64,000 nucleotides of DNA from Phycisphaeraceae bacterium. GTDB lineage: Bacteria; Planctomycetota; Phycisphaerae; Phycisphaerales; UBA1924. The notes under the pieces were generated by a model. It made no database searches, was not told the DNA's origin, and was given only the letters and a program-made list of their open reading frames with translations. Position numbers and translations under genes: made by a program. Of the stretch, positions 6,762-14,969 are shown piece by piece. How positions within the stretch are numbered: position 1 is the stretch's first letter; each line of letters begins with the position of its first letter. The stretch spans positions 1 to 64,000 of the forward strand of contig JAHBWW010000003.1 of the NCBI GenBank assembly GCA_019636795.1, written 5' to 3'.

Positions 6762-8201
6762 ATGAGTAAAACGAAGCAATCTCGAAGGCAAAGAACCAAA
6801 GGAAGCGGCTCGCTCTTTCGCAAGACCGAGAACGGATCTTGGATCGCACGCTTTTGGGATCATCGAGGCCTGCGACGCGAGCACGCGACACGCACAAGCG
6901 ACAGACAAACCGCAGAGCGGATTCTGAACCGACTGATCGCTGAAGACCGACTCCGTCGAGACGGCGTGATCGACCCGCGGCACGACCGTTTCGCAGCCGA
7001 AGGTCGCAAGCCAATTACTGAGCACATCTCGGCGTACATCGCTCACTGTCGCCATGCTGGCCAATCTCCACATCACGTGGCCCAGAAAGAAACGCATCTC
7101 GAAGCCATCGTCGCAGGCAGCAAAGCCAACCGGCTGACCGAACTAACCGCTGACTCACTGGAAATGCACCTGTCTTCGCTCAAGGAAAGCGGGCGCTCTG
7201 CTCGGACGATCAACTTCGCCCGTCAGATCGCCGTCGCTTTCTATGCCTGGTGCGTCAAAACCGGCCGGGCGGAGGCGAACCCCCTCAAAGTGGTTCCGAA
7301 GCAAGATGAATCGCGTGATCGGCGAAGAGTCCGCCGTCCGCTCACAGTTGATGAACTGTCGCGGCTACTCGAGGTCGCACGCGTTCACGGGCGTGAAGCC
7401 TGGTACTTGGCGGCCGCACTGGCTGGATTGCGCAAGGGAGACATGCGGCGGCTGCAATGGAGAGACGTGGACTTCATCAACTCGACCTTGACAATCCGCC
7501 ATGGTAAAGCCAAACGACAAGACGTGATTCCGATGCACTCTCAACTCGCCGAGGCATTGCGTCAGCGCTTCAATGAACAACCTGCGCTCCCAACTGCTCA
7601 TGTGTGGTCAACCACGGTCACTGATCAGACTCGCCAAAAGGACTTCCTGCGAGCCGGTATCGCTCGTCGCGTGGTTGTGCTCGATAACGATGGGCAGCCG
7701 GTCAAAGTGGGCTCTGGAAGTCGAACTCGAGTGAAGACTCGCATAGTCGCTGAGGATGAAGAGGGCCGGGTAATCGACCTGCACGCACTACGAACAACAC
7801 TCGGCACCCAACTTGCCCGCGCGGGAGTGCCGCCACAGATCGCCCAGCGAATCATGCGTCACAGCGACTACCGCACAACGCAGAAGCACTACACGGTCCT
7901 GGGATTGACCGATACGGCTGCGGCTGTCGAACGGCTTCCTGCGATCTCAATCGGGCAGCCCACGATGCGAGCAACCGGCACTCTCGCAGCGGATCCAAGT
8001 ACCCCCCCACCATTCTGCCACCCTATGGGGTGCAAAACAGCGCCAAATGATGCGTCACGGTGCGACAAAGCCTCGCCGACTGCCGCTCGCTCAGGAAGCA
8101 CAAAACCCCTGCAAATGCAAGGGTTTTTTCGTGCAACTGCGGAGATTTGTGCAAAGCGGGCGAACGGACTCGAACCGTCAACATTCAGCTTGGAAGGCTG
8201 A
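6762..8201 (+). CDS. Tyrosine recombinase / integrase
   Basis: A 479-residue phage-type integrase. The ATG at 6762 follows GAAAGGACC; the earlier in-frame ATG at 6666 lies inside the iterons. The N-terminal part has an AP2-like arm (GSGSLFRKTENGSWIARFWD) and a core-binding domain (about residues 80-180). The catalytic domain shows Arg in LAGLRKGDMRRLQW (about 220), His-x-x-Arg in DLHALRTTLGTQLA (about 340), His in RIMRHSDYRTT (about 366) and the nucleophile Tyr in KHYTVLG (about 376). The last 100 residues are low in recognisable structure. They read through a hairpin terminator (8102-8130) and end inside tRNA-Gly, so the C-terminus depends on the integrated state. Confidence 0.9.
   Translation: MSKTKQSRRQRTKGSGSLFRKTENGSWIARFWDHRGLRREHATRTSDRQTAERILNRLIAEDRLRRDGVIDPRHDRFAAEGRKPITEHISAYIAHCRHAGQSPHHVAQKETHLEAIVAGSKANRLTELTADSLEMHLSSLKESGRSARTINFARQIAVAFYAWCVKTGRAEANPLKVVPKQDESRDRRRVRRPLTVDELSRLLEVARVHGREAWYLAAALAGLRKGDMRRLQWRDVDFINSTLTIRHGKAKRQDVIPMHSQLAEALRQRFNEQPALPTAHVWSTTVTDQTRQKDFLRAGIARRVVVLDNDGQPVKVGSGSRTRVKTRIVAEDEEGRVIDLHALRTTLGTQLARAGVPPQIAQRIMRHSDYRTTQKHYTVLGLTDTAAAVERLPAISIGQPTMRATGTLAADPSTPPPFCHPMGCKTAPNDASRCDKASPTAARSGSTKPLQMQGFFRATAEICAKRANGLEPSTFSLEG
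8102..8130. terminator. Bidirectional hairpin terminator between integrase and tRNA-Gly
   Basis: The stem AAAACCC...GGGTTTT is extended by TGC/GCA with one mismatch. It is followed by T residues on the + strand and by TTTT on the - strand. It can end transcription of tRNA-Gly (read on -) and of the integrase (read on +), although the integrase frame is still open across it. Confidence 0.75.
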
Positions 8202-8226
8202 CGCTCTACCATTGAGCTACGCCCGC
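8156..8226 (-). tRNA. tRNA-Gly (anticodon TCC)
   Basis: The reverse strand folds as a full cloverleaf of 71 bases: acceptor GCGGGCG pairing with CGCCCGC, D arm GCTCAATGGTAGAGC, anticodon stem TCAGC/GCTGA with loop CTTCCAA, and T arm with TTCGAGT. The anticodon is TCC, so the tRNA reads GGA (and GGG). CCA is not encoded. Its 3' half faces the integrase gene and is the likely attachment site of the element. Confidence 0.95.
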
Positions 8227-8238
8227 AAGGTCGGGTCC

Positions 8239-8267
8239 ATTGTATCCTGTTGCTTTCCCGTCGCCAA
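8239..8267 (-). promoter_or_regulatory. Sigma-70-type promoter of tRNA-Gly
   Basis: On the reverse strand, TTGGCG (8267-8262) and TACAAT (8244-8239) are separated by exactly 17 bases. The tRNA 5' end begins 13 bases beyond the -10 box. This is a near-consensus housekeeping promoter in the right place. Confidence 0.75.
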
Positions 8268-8306
8268 CCGGCGGCGATCACACGTGTTCGCGTCGAGGGC
8301 CGCACC

Positions 8307-11300
8307 ATGTTTCATCGAATAACCGCCCATGTCTTGGCTGTCCTGCTCACAGGTGTTCTCGGGGTCGCCGCCTCGGGTCGGACGGATGCGTCTGCCGTCG
8401 AACCGCCTGTGACGGTGGCCGAAACAAGCGACTTTGCCCGCACCGGTCGCTACGACGATGTGCAGGCCTTTCTCGCGGCGCTCTCCGAGCAGTCTCCTCT
8501 GATTCACCTCGACTCCATCGGCACGACCAACGAAGACCGTTTGATTCCGCTGGCGATTCTTGCCGATCCCCCTGTCACATCGCCCCAGGATGTCGGCAAC
8601 CGCCTCGTCGTCCTTCTCTTTGGCAACATCCACGCCGGAGAGGTCTGTGGCAAAGAAGCCCTGCAGATGCTCGCCCGCGATATCGCACTCGGCGACGAAG
8701 ACCGACGCGCCATCCTCAAAGATCTGGTGATCTGCTTCGTACCGATCTACAACGCCGACGGCAACGAACGATTCAGCCCGACCAACCGCCCCGGCCAGGT
8801 CGGACCCGAAGAAATGGGCATCCGCGCCAACGCACAAGGCCTCGACCTCAATCGCGACTATGTCAAACTCGAAGCGCCCGAGACCCGCGCTCTCGTCCGA
8901 TTCTTCAACACATGGGATCCCGCCGTTGTGGTCGATACGCACACGACCAATGGCTCGCGGCATCGCTACACACTGACCTATCAGGGCCCCAAGCACCCCG
9001 CAGGCGATGCAGCGATCATCGAGTATGTGCGCGACACGATGCTGCCCGCTGTCGACAAGGCATTTGAAGAGAAAACCGGATACCACGCGTTTTACTACGG
9101 CAACTTCGCCGAGCAGCACACGAAGTGGACGACCTACCCCGCCCAGCCTCGCTATGGTGAAGGCTACCTGGGCGTGCGCAACCGGCTCGCCATTCTCTCC
9201 GAAGCCTACTCCTACGCGCCCTTTGCCGACCGCGTCAAAGCAACATACGCCTTCTGCGACGAGATCCTGCGGTTCTCAGCCGTGAACGCCAGGCCGATCC
9301 GCGATCTCATTCGTGCTGCCGATCGACGCACCATTGATGCCGGTCGCCAGCCGGACGGCTCGTCCCTTGTCTCGCTCGATAACAAACCTGAGGCGTTCTC
9401 TGACAAAGTGACCGTTCTGGGCTATATCGAGCGCGATGAGAACGGCAATCGTATCGAATCGAATGAACCCTTCGACTACGAAGTCGAACTGATCAACAAC
9501 TTCGTCTCGACCCTCGATGTCGCCCGCCCGTGGGCGTACACGTTCCCGGCGGAATACGAATGGCTCGCGACGCTGCTTGGGCATCACGGCATCCGCGTCG
9601 AAGTGCTGCGCGAAGACATCGAAGTCGATATCGAAGCCTACTCGATCGACGAGCACCAGAAGGCGACTCGCGCCTTTGAAGGCCATCACATGGTCCGCAC
9701 TGTTTCTGTCAGTGCCGCTGCGCGCTCGCACAGGCTCATGGCCGACTCGTACATCGTCCGCACATCGCAGAAACTCGGCACGCTCGCGTCAATCCTGCTC
9801 GAACCGCAAAGCACCGATGGCCTGGTTGCCTGGAACTTCTTCGACGACGCGCTCGACTCAGGCTCGGAGTTTCCGGTCGTGCGCATCCCGAGTCGAGCGT
9901 ATCTGACGCTACGCGACGCCCGCCCGCTTGCTGAAGATCGCACCATGGGACGGCGATTGTCGTACGACGATGTGCACGGCTCTGCACGCCTGAACCTCAG
10001 CGGCTCGGCGGTCAGCGGGTTGAGTTGGCACGATGATGAGCACTTTCTGCAGCGCAAGGATGGGCAATTGCTCAAGGTCCACGCCGTCACCGGCCGCGCC
10101 GAACCACATGAACTCCCCCCCACGGACGCCGTCGCCGAATCTCTCGCTGCGCTGCCCACCATCGACTCCAGGACCGCTGCCGATCTGGCGCGGCGGCACT
10201 TTGCGCGCATCGACGACAGCGAGGCGGGTCAGGTTTTTGAGCATCAGGGTGATCTGTACTTCGCCAAGCGCGACGGCTCGCACGCCATCCGCCTCACGGC
10301 TTCGCCCGAGCGGGAAGACTTTGCGCAACTTTCGCCCGACGGGCAGTTCGTCGCCTTCGTACGAAGCAACAACCTCTGGGTTGTTGATGTCATGACCGCA
10401 ACAGAGCGAGCGATTACGACCGGTGGTTCAGACACGCTTCGGCATGGTCGCCACTGCTGGCTCTATTTCGAAGAACTCTACAGCCGCAACTGGCGAGCGT
10501 TCTGGTGGAGCCCCGACAGCCAGCACGTGGCGTACTTCATCACCGACACCGCCGCGCTGCCTGTCTTCACCATCGTCGATGACAACCCTCGTCCTCATCG
10601 CGTCGAGACGGAGCGCTGGTCTCGCCCCGGCGAACCGAACCCGCATGTCGAAGTCGCCATCGCATCGCGCGCGGGCGGCGAACCCCAGCGCGTCAATCTC
10701 TCCCACTATGACCATGGCTCGTATCTCGTCTCGTCGATACACTGGTCGAAATCTACGGGTCGCCTGCGACTCACCGTACAGGATCGCGTCCAGACATGGC
10801 TCGATCTGCTTGACGTGGCGCACTCCGGCGGCGAGCCGGTCACTCTGATGCGAGAAACCACCCAGGCATGGGTCGAGCCTCAGGGCGCACCGCACGAACT
10901 CAAGGACGGCTCATTTATCCTCCCCAGCGAACGCGACGGGTACAAGCATCTCTACCTCTTCAACAAGGATGCTTCACTCAAGCATCGCATCACTGAAGGC
11001 CCCTGGGAAGTGCGGCGCGTTGTGCATGTCGATGAGGACAACGCTGTTATCTACTTCGAAGGCACCGCCGACGCTTCGACCCAGATCCACTTCTACCGCG
11101 TGAATCTTGATGGCTCGGCGATGGAACGCCTCACGCCCGCTGGGGGGTCACACCGCGTGCAGATCAACCCCGCTGGCACGTACTTCATTGATACATGGTC
11201 CGACATCGACATCCCGACGCGCGTGACGCTTCGCGATGTGAGCGGCACTCTTGTCCGCACGCTCGACACCAACCCTGTCTATGAACTCGAAGAATGGGAC

Positions 11301-12140
11301 CTCGGCCGCATTGAACGTGTGCAGGTCGCTTCGGCCAAGGGTAATGATCTGGAAGTTCGCATCACATACCCGCCCGACTTTGACCCATCCCGCAGGTACC
11401 CGATCTGGTTCCAGACCTATGCTGGTCCCGGCGCTCCATCCGTCACCGATTCTTGGTCGGGCGGGCGTCTTTCGGATCGGCTGCTGGCTCAACTTGGCAT
11501 CATTGCTGTGCAAGGCGACCCGTACCCCGCCAGCGGCAAGGGTGCTGTGTCCGCATGGACCGCATACAAGCAACTCGGCGTGCGCGAACTTGAAGACATC
11601 ACTGAAATCATCACCTGGATCACCAGCCACCCCTGGGCCGACTCAACTCGAGTCGGCATCGCGGGGCATAGTTATGGCGGGTTCATGACTGCGTTTGCCA
11701 TGACCAATTCCACGCTGTTCTCGGCAGGGATCTCGGGCGCTCCCGTGACCGAGTGGTACGAATACGACTCCATCTACACCGAACGCTACATGCTCACGCC
11801 ACAGATGAACCCCGAGGGCTACCGCCGCACGAGTGCCGTGCGTGCTGCTGGCAATCTCAGCGGACGCCTTCTCCTGCTCCATGGCATGATGGATGATAAC
11901 GTGCACCTTCAGAATGCTGTGCGACTGACCGACGCTCTTGTGCGCGCCGACAAGCAGTTTGAGATGTTCTACTACCCCGGTCGGCGGCATGGCCTTTCCG
12001 GAAGGCACTATTCCCGCCTCGTCCACGATTTCATTCTGCGCACCATGACGCCCGAACTTATCGTGCCTGCTGAGTCATCGACGCATGAACGCGATTCAGA
12101 ATCAGGTCTTGTCGATGAACCATCGCCTCTGGGCCCCTGA
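8307..12140 (+). CDS. Secreted fusion peptidase: M14 carboxypeptidase + S9/DPP-IV prolyl peptidase
   Basis: A 1277-residue protein with an N-terminal signal peptide (MFHRITAHVLAVLLTGVLG, cleavage near residue 27). Residues about 40-330 are an M14 zinc carboxypeptidase: HxxE in GNIHAGEVCGKE (about 108-111), LNRDY, the third ligand in VVVDTHTTNG (about 210) and the catalytic Glu in ILSEAYSYAPF (about 297). Residues about 550-1050 are the beta-propeller of the DPP-IV family (S9B). The C-terminus is the alpha/beta hydrolase with Ser in GIAGHSYGGFM (about 1120), Asp in MMDDNVHLQ (about 1195) and His in GRRHGLSGRHY (about 1226). All catalytic residues of both enzymes are present. Families of each kind are common; the single-chain fusion is unusual. 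It probably degrades peptides outside the cytoplasm. Confidence 0.88.
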   Translation: MFHRITAHVLAVLLTGVLGVAASGRTDASAVEPPVTVAETSDFARTGRYDDVQAFLAALSEQSPLIHLDSIGTTNEDRLIPLAILADPPVTSPQDVGNRLVVLLFGNIHAGEVCGKEALQMLARDIALGDEDRRAILKDLVICFVPIYNADGNERFSPTNRPGQVGPEEMGIRANAQGLDLNRDYVKLEAPETRALVRFFNTWDPAVVVDTHTTNGSRHRYTLTYQGPKHPAGDAAIIEYVRDTMLPAVDKAFEEKTGYHAFYYGNFAEQHTKWTTYPAQPRYGEGYLGVRNRLAILSEAYSYAPFADRVKATYAFCDEILRFSAVNARPIRDLIRAADRRTIDAGRQPDGSSLVSLDNKPEAFSDKVTVLGYIERDENGNRIESNEPFDYEVELINNFVSTLDVARPWAYTFPAEYEWLATLLGHHGIRVEVLREDIEVDIEAYSIDEHQKATRAFEGHHMVRTVSVSAAARSHRLMADSYIVRTSQKLGTLASILLEPQSTDGLVAWNFFDDALDSGSEFPVVRIPSRAYLTLRDARPLAEDRTMGRRLSYDDVHGSARLNLSGSAVSGLSWHDDEHFLQRKDGQLLKVHAVTGRAEPHELPPTDAVAESLAALPTIDSRTAADLARRHFARIDDSEAGQVFEHQGDLYFAKRDGSHAIRLTASPEREDFAQLSPDGQFVAFVRSNNLWVVDVMTATERAITTGGSDTLRHGRHCWLYFEELYSRNWRAFWWSPDSQHVAYFITDTAALPVFTIVDDNPRPHRVETERWSRPGEPNPHVEVAIASRAGGEPQRVNLSHYDHGSYLVSSIHWSKSTGRLRLTVQDRVQTWLDLLDVAHSGGEPVTLMRETTQAWVEPQGAPHELKDGSFILPSERDGYKHLYLFNKDASLKHRITEGPWEVRRVVHVDEDNAVIYFEGTADASTQIHFYRVNLDGSAMERLTPAGGSHRVQINPAGTYFIDTWSDIDIPTRVTLRDVSGTLVRTLDTNPVYELEEWDLGRIERVQVASAKGNDLEVRITYPPDFDPSRRYPIWFQTYAGPGAPSVTDSWSGGRLSDRLLAQLGIIAVQGDPYPASGKGAVSAWTAYKQLGVRELEDITEIITWITSHPWADSTRVGIAGHSYGGFMTAFAMTNSTLFSAGISGAPVTEWYEYDSIYTERYMLTPQMNPEGYRRTSAVRAAGNLSGRLLLLHGMMDDNVHLQNAVRLTDALVRADKQFEMFYYPGRRHGLSGRHYSRLVHDFILRTMTPELIVPAESSTHERDSESGLVDEPSPLGP

Positions 12141-12143
12141 TGT

Positions 12144-13088
12144 TCATTCGAGCACCTGTGCCAACGCCTCGATATTCTCGCGCATCACGCTCAGGTAGTC
12201 CCCACGCTCCGGCCTCGATTCGCACGGGCGAAACACGACGCTTCTGGCTCCGAAGCGCTGTGCAAACCCCCGCGCATTGGCTTCGCTCGGTTCATCTTCC
12301 CACAGCACGATCAGATGCTTGTCAGAGGTTGCCGCCAGATCCTCTTCGACGTGCTCCCAGTCGTGCGATGTGAGCACATCATCGGGCTCGATGCCGAGAT
12401 TGATAACCTCCCAGCCGTAACGCCGACCAATGTAGTTGTACGACGGATGCGACGCAACGATGATCACCGAAGCCATCTTTGATGCGAGCGATTCAAGCGA
12501 CGCATTCAACTCGATGAGGTCGCGACGCAGTTCGCCGGCGTTGCGCCGAAACTCGGCATCGTGTTCCGGCCACGTATCGACCATCGCTTCAAGAATCGCC
12601 TGCGACTGCTCGATCGCATTGATCGGATCCAGCCATGTGTGTCCGTCGATTCCTTCATGCGAGTGCTCCCCGCCGGGTCCGTGGCTGTGAGTCACAGCGT
12701 TGGCATGCACAATCAAAGGCGAAGTCAGTCTTGCCGTCGTGTCCACGATGCGACTGCGCGGCAGCGGAGCCGTTCCCACCCACTCCTCAAATGACGCACC
12801 ATTCACAATGATGAGCGACGCTGACTGCATTGCCTCCATCGCGGAGCGATCGGGCCTCCACGACGCCGGATCTTCGTCATCGGGAAGGAAGCACCGCACT
12901 TCGACCTTGCCCCCCGCGATGCGTTCGGCCCAGTACTGCGTCGGATAGAACGTCGTCACCACTCCGGTCGAGGATGCGGCCGATTCAGGTTCCTTCTGCA
13001 CATCAGAAGGCGCAGGCTTTGAGCACGACAGCATCGCAAGCGATCCTGCAACCAGCAACCCGCTCAACACCGTACGACGATCAATCAT
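12144..13088 (-). CDS. ZnuA-like metal-binding lipoprotein (ABC substrate-binding protein)
   Basis: A 314-residue protein of the cluster A-I (ZnuA/TroA) substrate-binding family. The ATG at 13088 gives a lipoprotein signal with a lipobox ending LAMLSC at Cys22; longer frames have no signal. VVTTFYPTQYWAERIAGG begins the first lobe. Metal ligands are suggested by the His-rich loop THSHGPGGEHSHEG and by GHTWLDP (about 132-155), with VIIVASHPSYNYIGRRYG in the second lobe. The gene lies 37 bases after the FtsX-type permease and is the last of four genes read on -. It probably binds zinc or manganese at the membrane. The permease beside it is not of the usual ZnuB type, which makes the transport role uncertain. 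Confidence 0.8.
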   Translation of the reverse strand: MIDRRTVLSGLLVAGSLAMLSCSKPAPSDVQKEPESAASSTGVVTTFYPTQYWAERIAGGKVEVRCFLPDDEDPASWRPDRSAMEAMQSASLIIVNGASFEEWVGTAPLPRSRIVDTTARLTSPLIVHANAVTHSHGPGGEHSHEGIDGHTWLDPINAIEQSQAILEAMVDTWPEHDAEFRRNAGELRRDLIELNASLESLASKMASVIIVASHPSYNYIGRRYGWEVINLGIEPDDVLTSHDWEHVEEDLAATSDKHLIVLWEDEPSEANARGFAQRFGARSVVFRPCESRPERGDYLSVMRENIEALAQVLE

Positions 13089-13125
13089 GGCTACCCCCGA
13101 ACTGAAATTGTTTGCAATCCATTCG

Positions 13126-14295
13126 TCACAGCAGCGCAATAATATCCGGAGCTCGCAATGCCAGCCCCGCCGCGCACACAACCGCGAGCAGGAGCCCTGC
13201 TGCCACCAGGCTCGCAATCTCAAGCCCGAATGTCATCGGAACAAAGAATCTATCGCACCCGATGCGGTGCATCGTGAGCCATTCGCGCTCGCGCGACCGC
13301 ACCGAAAACATCACGATCAACCCCATCAAAAACACGCTCACAACAATCAGTACCACTGACACCGCATCAATCACCGACTTAATCCGAAGTACATATGACA
13401 ACAACTCGTCAATCACTCGGCTCGGCACCACCATTTGCTCTGTCCGAGACAGATTGACCTGAGTCGAAAGGATTGTCGCCGACTTGGCATCACGCGGCAC
13501 AACAATCACGCTCGTCAGTGGTAGATCCTTCGGATTCGCATGCAGGTGATACGCAGCAACTGTCTCCTCCGTCACTTCGTTGTACTCGATCATCGCTCCG
13601 CTCACAGCAACATGAGACCCATCACGTTGAAGAATCATTCGTGTATCCCGAATCTCTCGCGGATTGTCGTGCCCGTGAATGATGCCTGATAACAGCCACG
13701 ATGTCGCGATATCCACGATCACCGCGTCATCATCGGGTGTACCAGCGCGCTCAAGCACCCCCACCACGCGCAGTCTGATGGCTGGGGGCCTGGAAATATC
13801 GAAGGCTTCCATCTGATCTGAGTAGATCGTGTCGCCGACATCCAGTTTTTCGCGTGCTGCAACGGATGCCCCAAGTACAGCCTCGCCCAATGCAAGTGGC
13901 CACGTTCCCGCCGCCACACGCAGCCGCCGCAGTTCCCGGTATTCCGGACTCGTACCAACCACAGGATGCCCGCGTGCCGAGTACTCCGTGTTCATCGGGA
14001 TCGCGATTCCCAGTCGCATCGCGTTAATCTCGTCAATGACCCCAAATCGCACCTGCGGCACCGGGGCTCGCCGAAAGTGCGTTGTCGTCAGCACAAGATC
14101 AAACCGCGAACCCCGGGCGCCCATCACGAGTGGCGTATCGACCGCGCGCTGCCGCAAGGATTGCTCATATCGATCCAGCAACAAATTCGTTGCCAGCGGC
14201 AGCCCCGCTGTCAGCGCGAAGCACGCGATGAGAATCGCACTCTGAAGCAGATTCGCACGAATATGCCGAATCGCAATGAACAACGCGCCTCTCAT
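13126..14295 (-). CDS. ABC transporter permease, FtsX/MacB type
   Basis: A 389-residue permease. There is one N-terminal membrane helix (about residues 15-38, LLQSAILIACFALTAGLPLA), then a long periplasmic MacB-like domain of about 230 residues. At least two further helices lie near the end (VIDAVSVVLIVVSVFLMGLIV and ASLVAAGLLLAVVCAAGLAL), with the cytoplasmic SREREWLTMHRIG coupling loop between them. The visible topology is close to the FtsX-fold minimum and the fourth helix is not clear. The start overlaps the stop of the ATPase gene by four bases, so they form one transporter. FtsX-type systems mostly move lipoproteins or peptides, or transmit force; ion import is not typical. Confidence 0.8.
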   Translation of the reverse strand: MRGALFIAIRHIRANLLQSAILIACFALTAGLPLATNLLLDRYEQSLRQRAVDTPLVMGARGSRFDLVLTTTHFRRAPVPQVRFGVIDEINAMRLGIAIPMNTEYSARGHPVVGTSPEYRELRRLRVAAGTWPLALGEAVLGASVAAREKLDVGDTIYSDQMEAFDISRPPAIRLRVVGVLERAGTPDDDAVIVDIATSWLLSGIIHGHDNPREIRDTRMILQRDGSHVAVSGAMIEYNEVTEETVAAYHLHANPKDLPLTSVIVVPRDAKSATILSTQVNLSRTEQMVVPSRVIDELLSYVLRIKSVIDAVSVVLIVVSVFLMGLIVMFSVRSREREWLTMHRIGCDRFFVPMTFGLEIASLVAAGLLLAVVCAAGLALRAPDIIALL

Positions 14296-14969
14296 CGCGA
14301 CACCGCCTGAGCATGCTCACTCAGATCGATCACTCGGTCGAACTTCGAAAGCACGCTGTGATCGTGCGTCACGACAAACAGGGATGCGCCTACAGCCATG
14401 CTCGCCGAGATGAGCAAATCGAGCACGGCCTTGGCGTTCCTGGGGTCGAGACTGCCCGTCGGTTCGTCCCCGATGACCAGCACCGGCTTCATGATGAGCG
14501 ATCGACACACCGAAACTCTCTGCCGCTCACCCTGCGAGAGCCGGCGCGGAGGCCTTGCCAATAGACTCGATATTCCCAGCGACTGCGCAAGTTCGTGCGC
14601 GCGCTCGCGCACTTCCCGAGTCAATCTGAGTCCCCCGGACAATCTGAATGGGAGCAGGATGTTCTCAATCGCGCTCAAGTAGTCGAGCAGTTCGAACTCC
14701 TGAAACACCATCCCGATCTTTCGCAGCCGCGCCGCACGTCGAGCACTCTCTCCGAGATCCGAAATCCGTTCGCCATCGAGCTCAATCCATCCAGCGTCGG
14801 GTCGCAGAACCCCCGAAATAAGGTTGATCAGCGTCGTCTTCCCGCAACCGCTCGGCCCAACGCACGCCACACGCTCGCCGCGCGCGATCAACAATTCATC
14901 CAGCCTAAGCGCGAAATTCTCGCCGTACGCGAACTCGATCCCATGCGCCTCAATAACCGCTTGTCTCAT
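14292..14969 (-). CDS. ABC transporter ATP-binding protein, LolD/MacB type
   Basis: A 225-residue ATPase with Walker A GPSGCGKTTLINLISG (about 35-50), the Q-loop GMVFQEFELLDYLSA, the signature LSQGERQRVSV, Walker B LVIGDEPTGSLD and the H-loop VVTHDHSVL. The start at 14969 (MRQAVIEAHG) is preferred over the longer frame because it makes the ATGA overlap with the stop of the upstream gene, as at the next junction. The EFELLDYLSA segment after the Q-loop Gln is characteristic of the LolD/MacB/FtsE group and matches the FtsX-type permease that follows. Confidence 0.9.
   Translation of the reverse strand: MRQAVIEAHGIEFAYGENFALRLDELLIARGERVACVGPSGCGKTTLINLISGVLRPDAGWIELDGERISDLGESARRAARLRKIGMVFQEFELLDYLSAIENILLPFRLSGGLRLTREVRERAHELAQSLGISSLLARPPRRLSQGERQRVSVCRSLIMKPVLVIGDEPTGSLDPRNAKAVLDLLISASMAVGASLFVVTHDHSVLSKFDRVIDLSEHAQAVSR

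Larger units (their letters stand above)
2605..8175 (+). mobile_element. Small integrative element in tRNA-Gly (phage-satellite-like or plasmid-like)
   Basis: The genes run in one direction: HTH protein, excisionase-like protein, primase-helicase, then tyrosine integrase abutting the 3' end of tRNA-Gly. The left limit is approximate because the second attachment site was not found. Carrying a self-contained primase-helicase beside an iteron cluster, and no capsid or conjugation genes, resembles phage satellites and replicating integrative plasmids. Which of these it is cannot be decided here. The right limit is placed within the tRNA 3' half, the usual crossover region for tRNA-targeting integrases. 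Confidence 0.6.
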
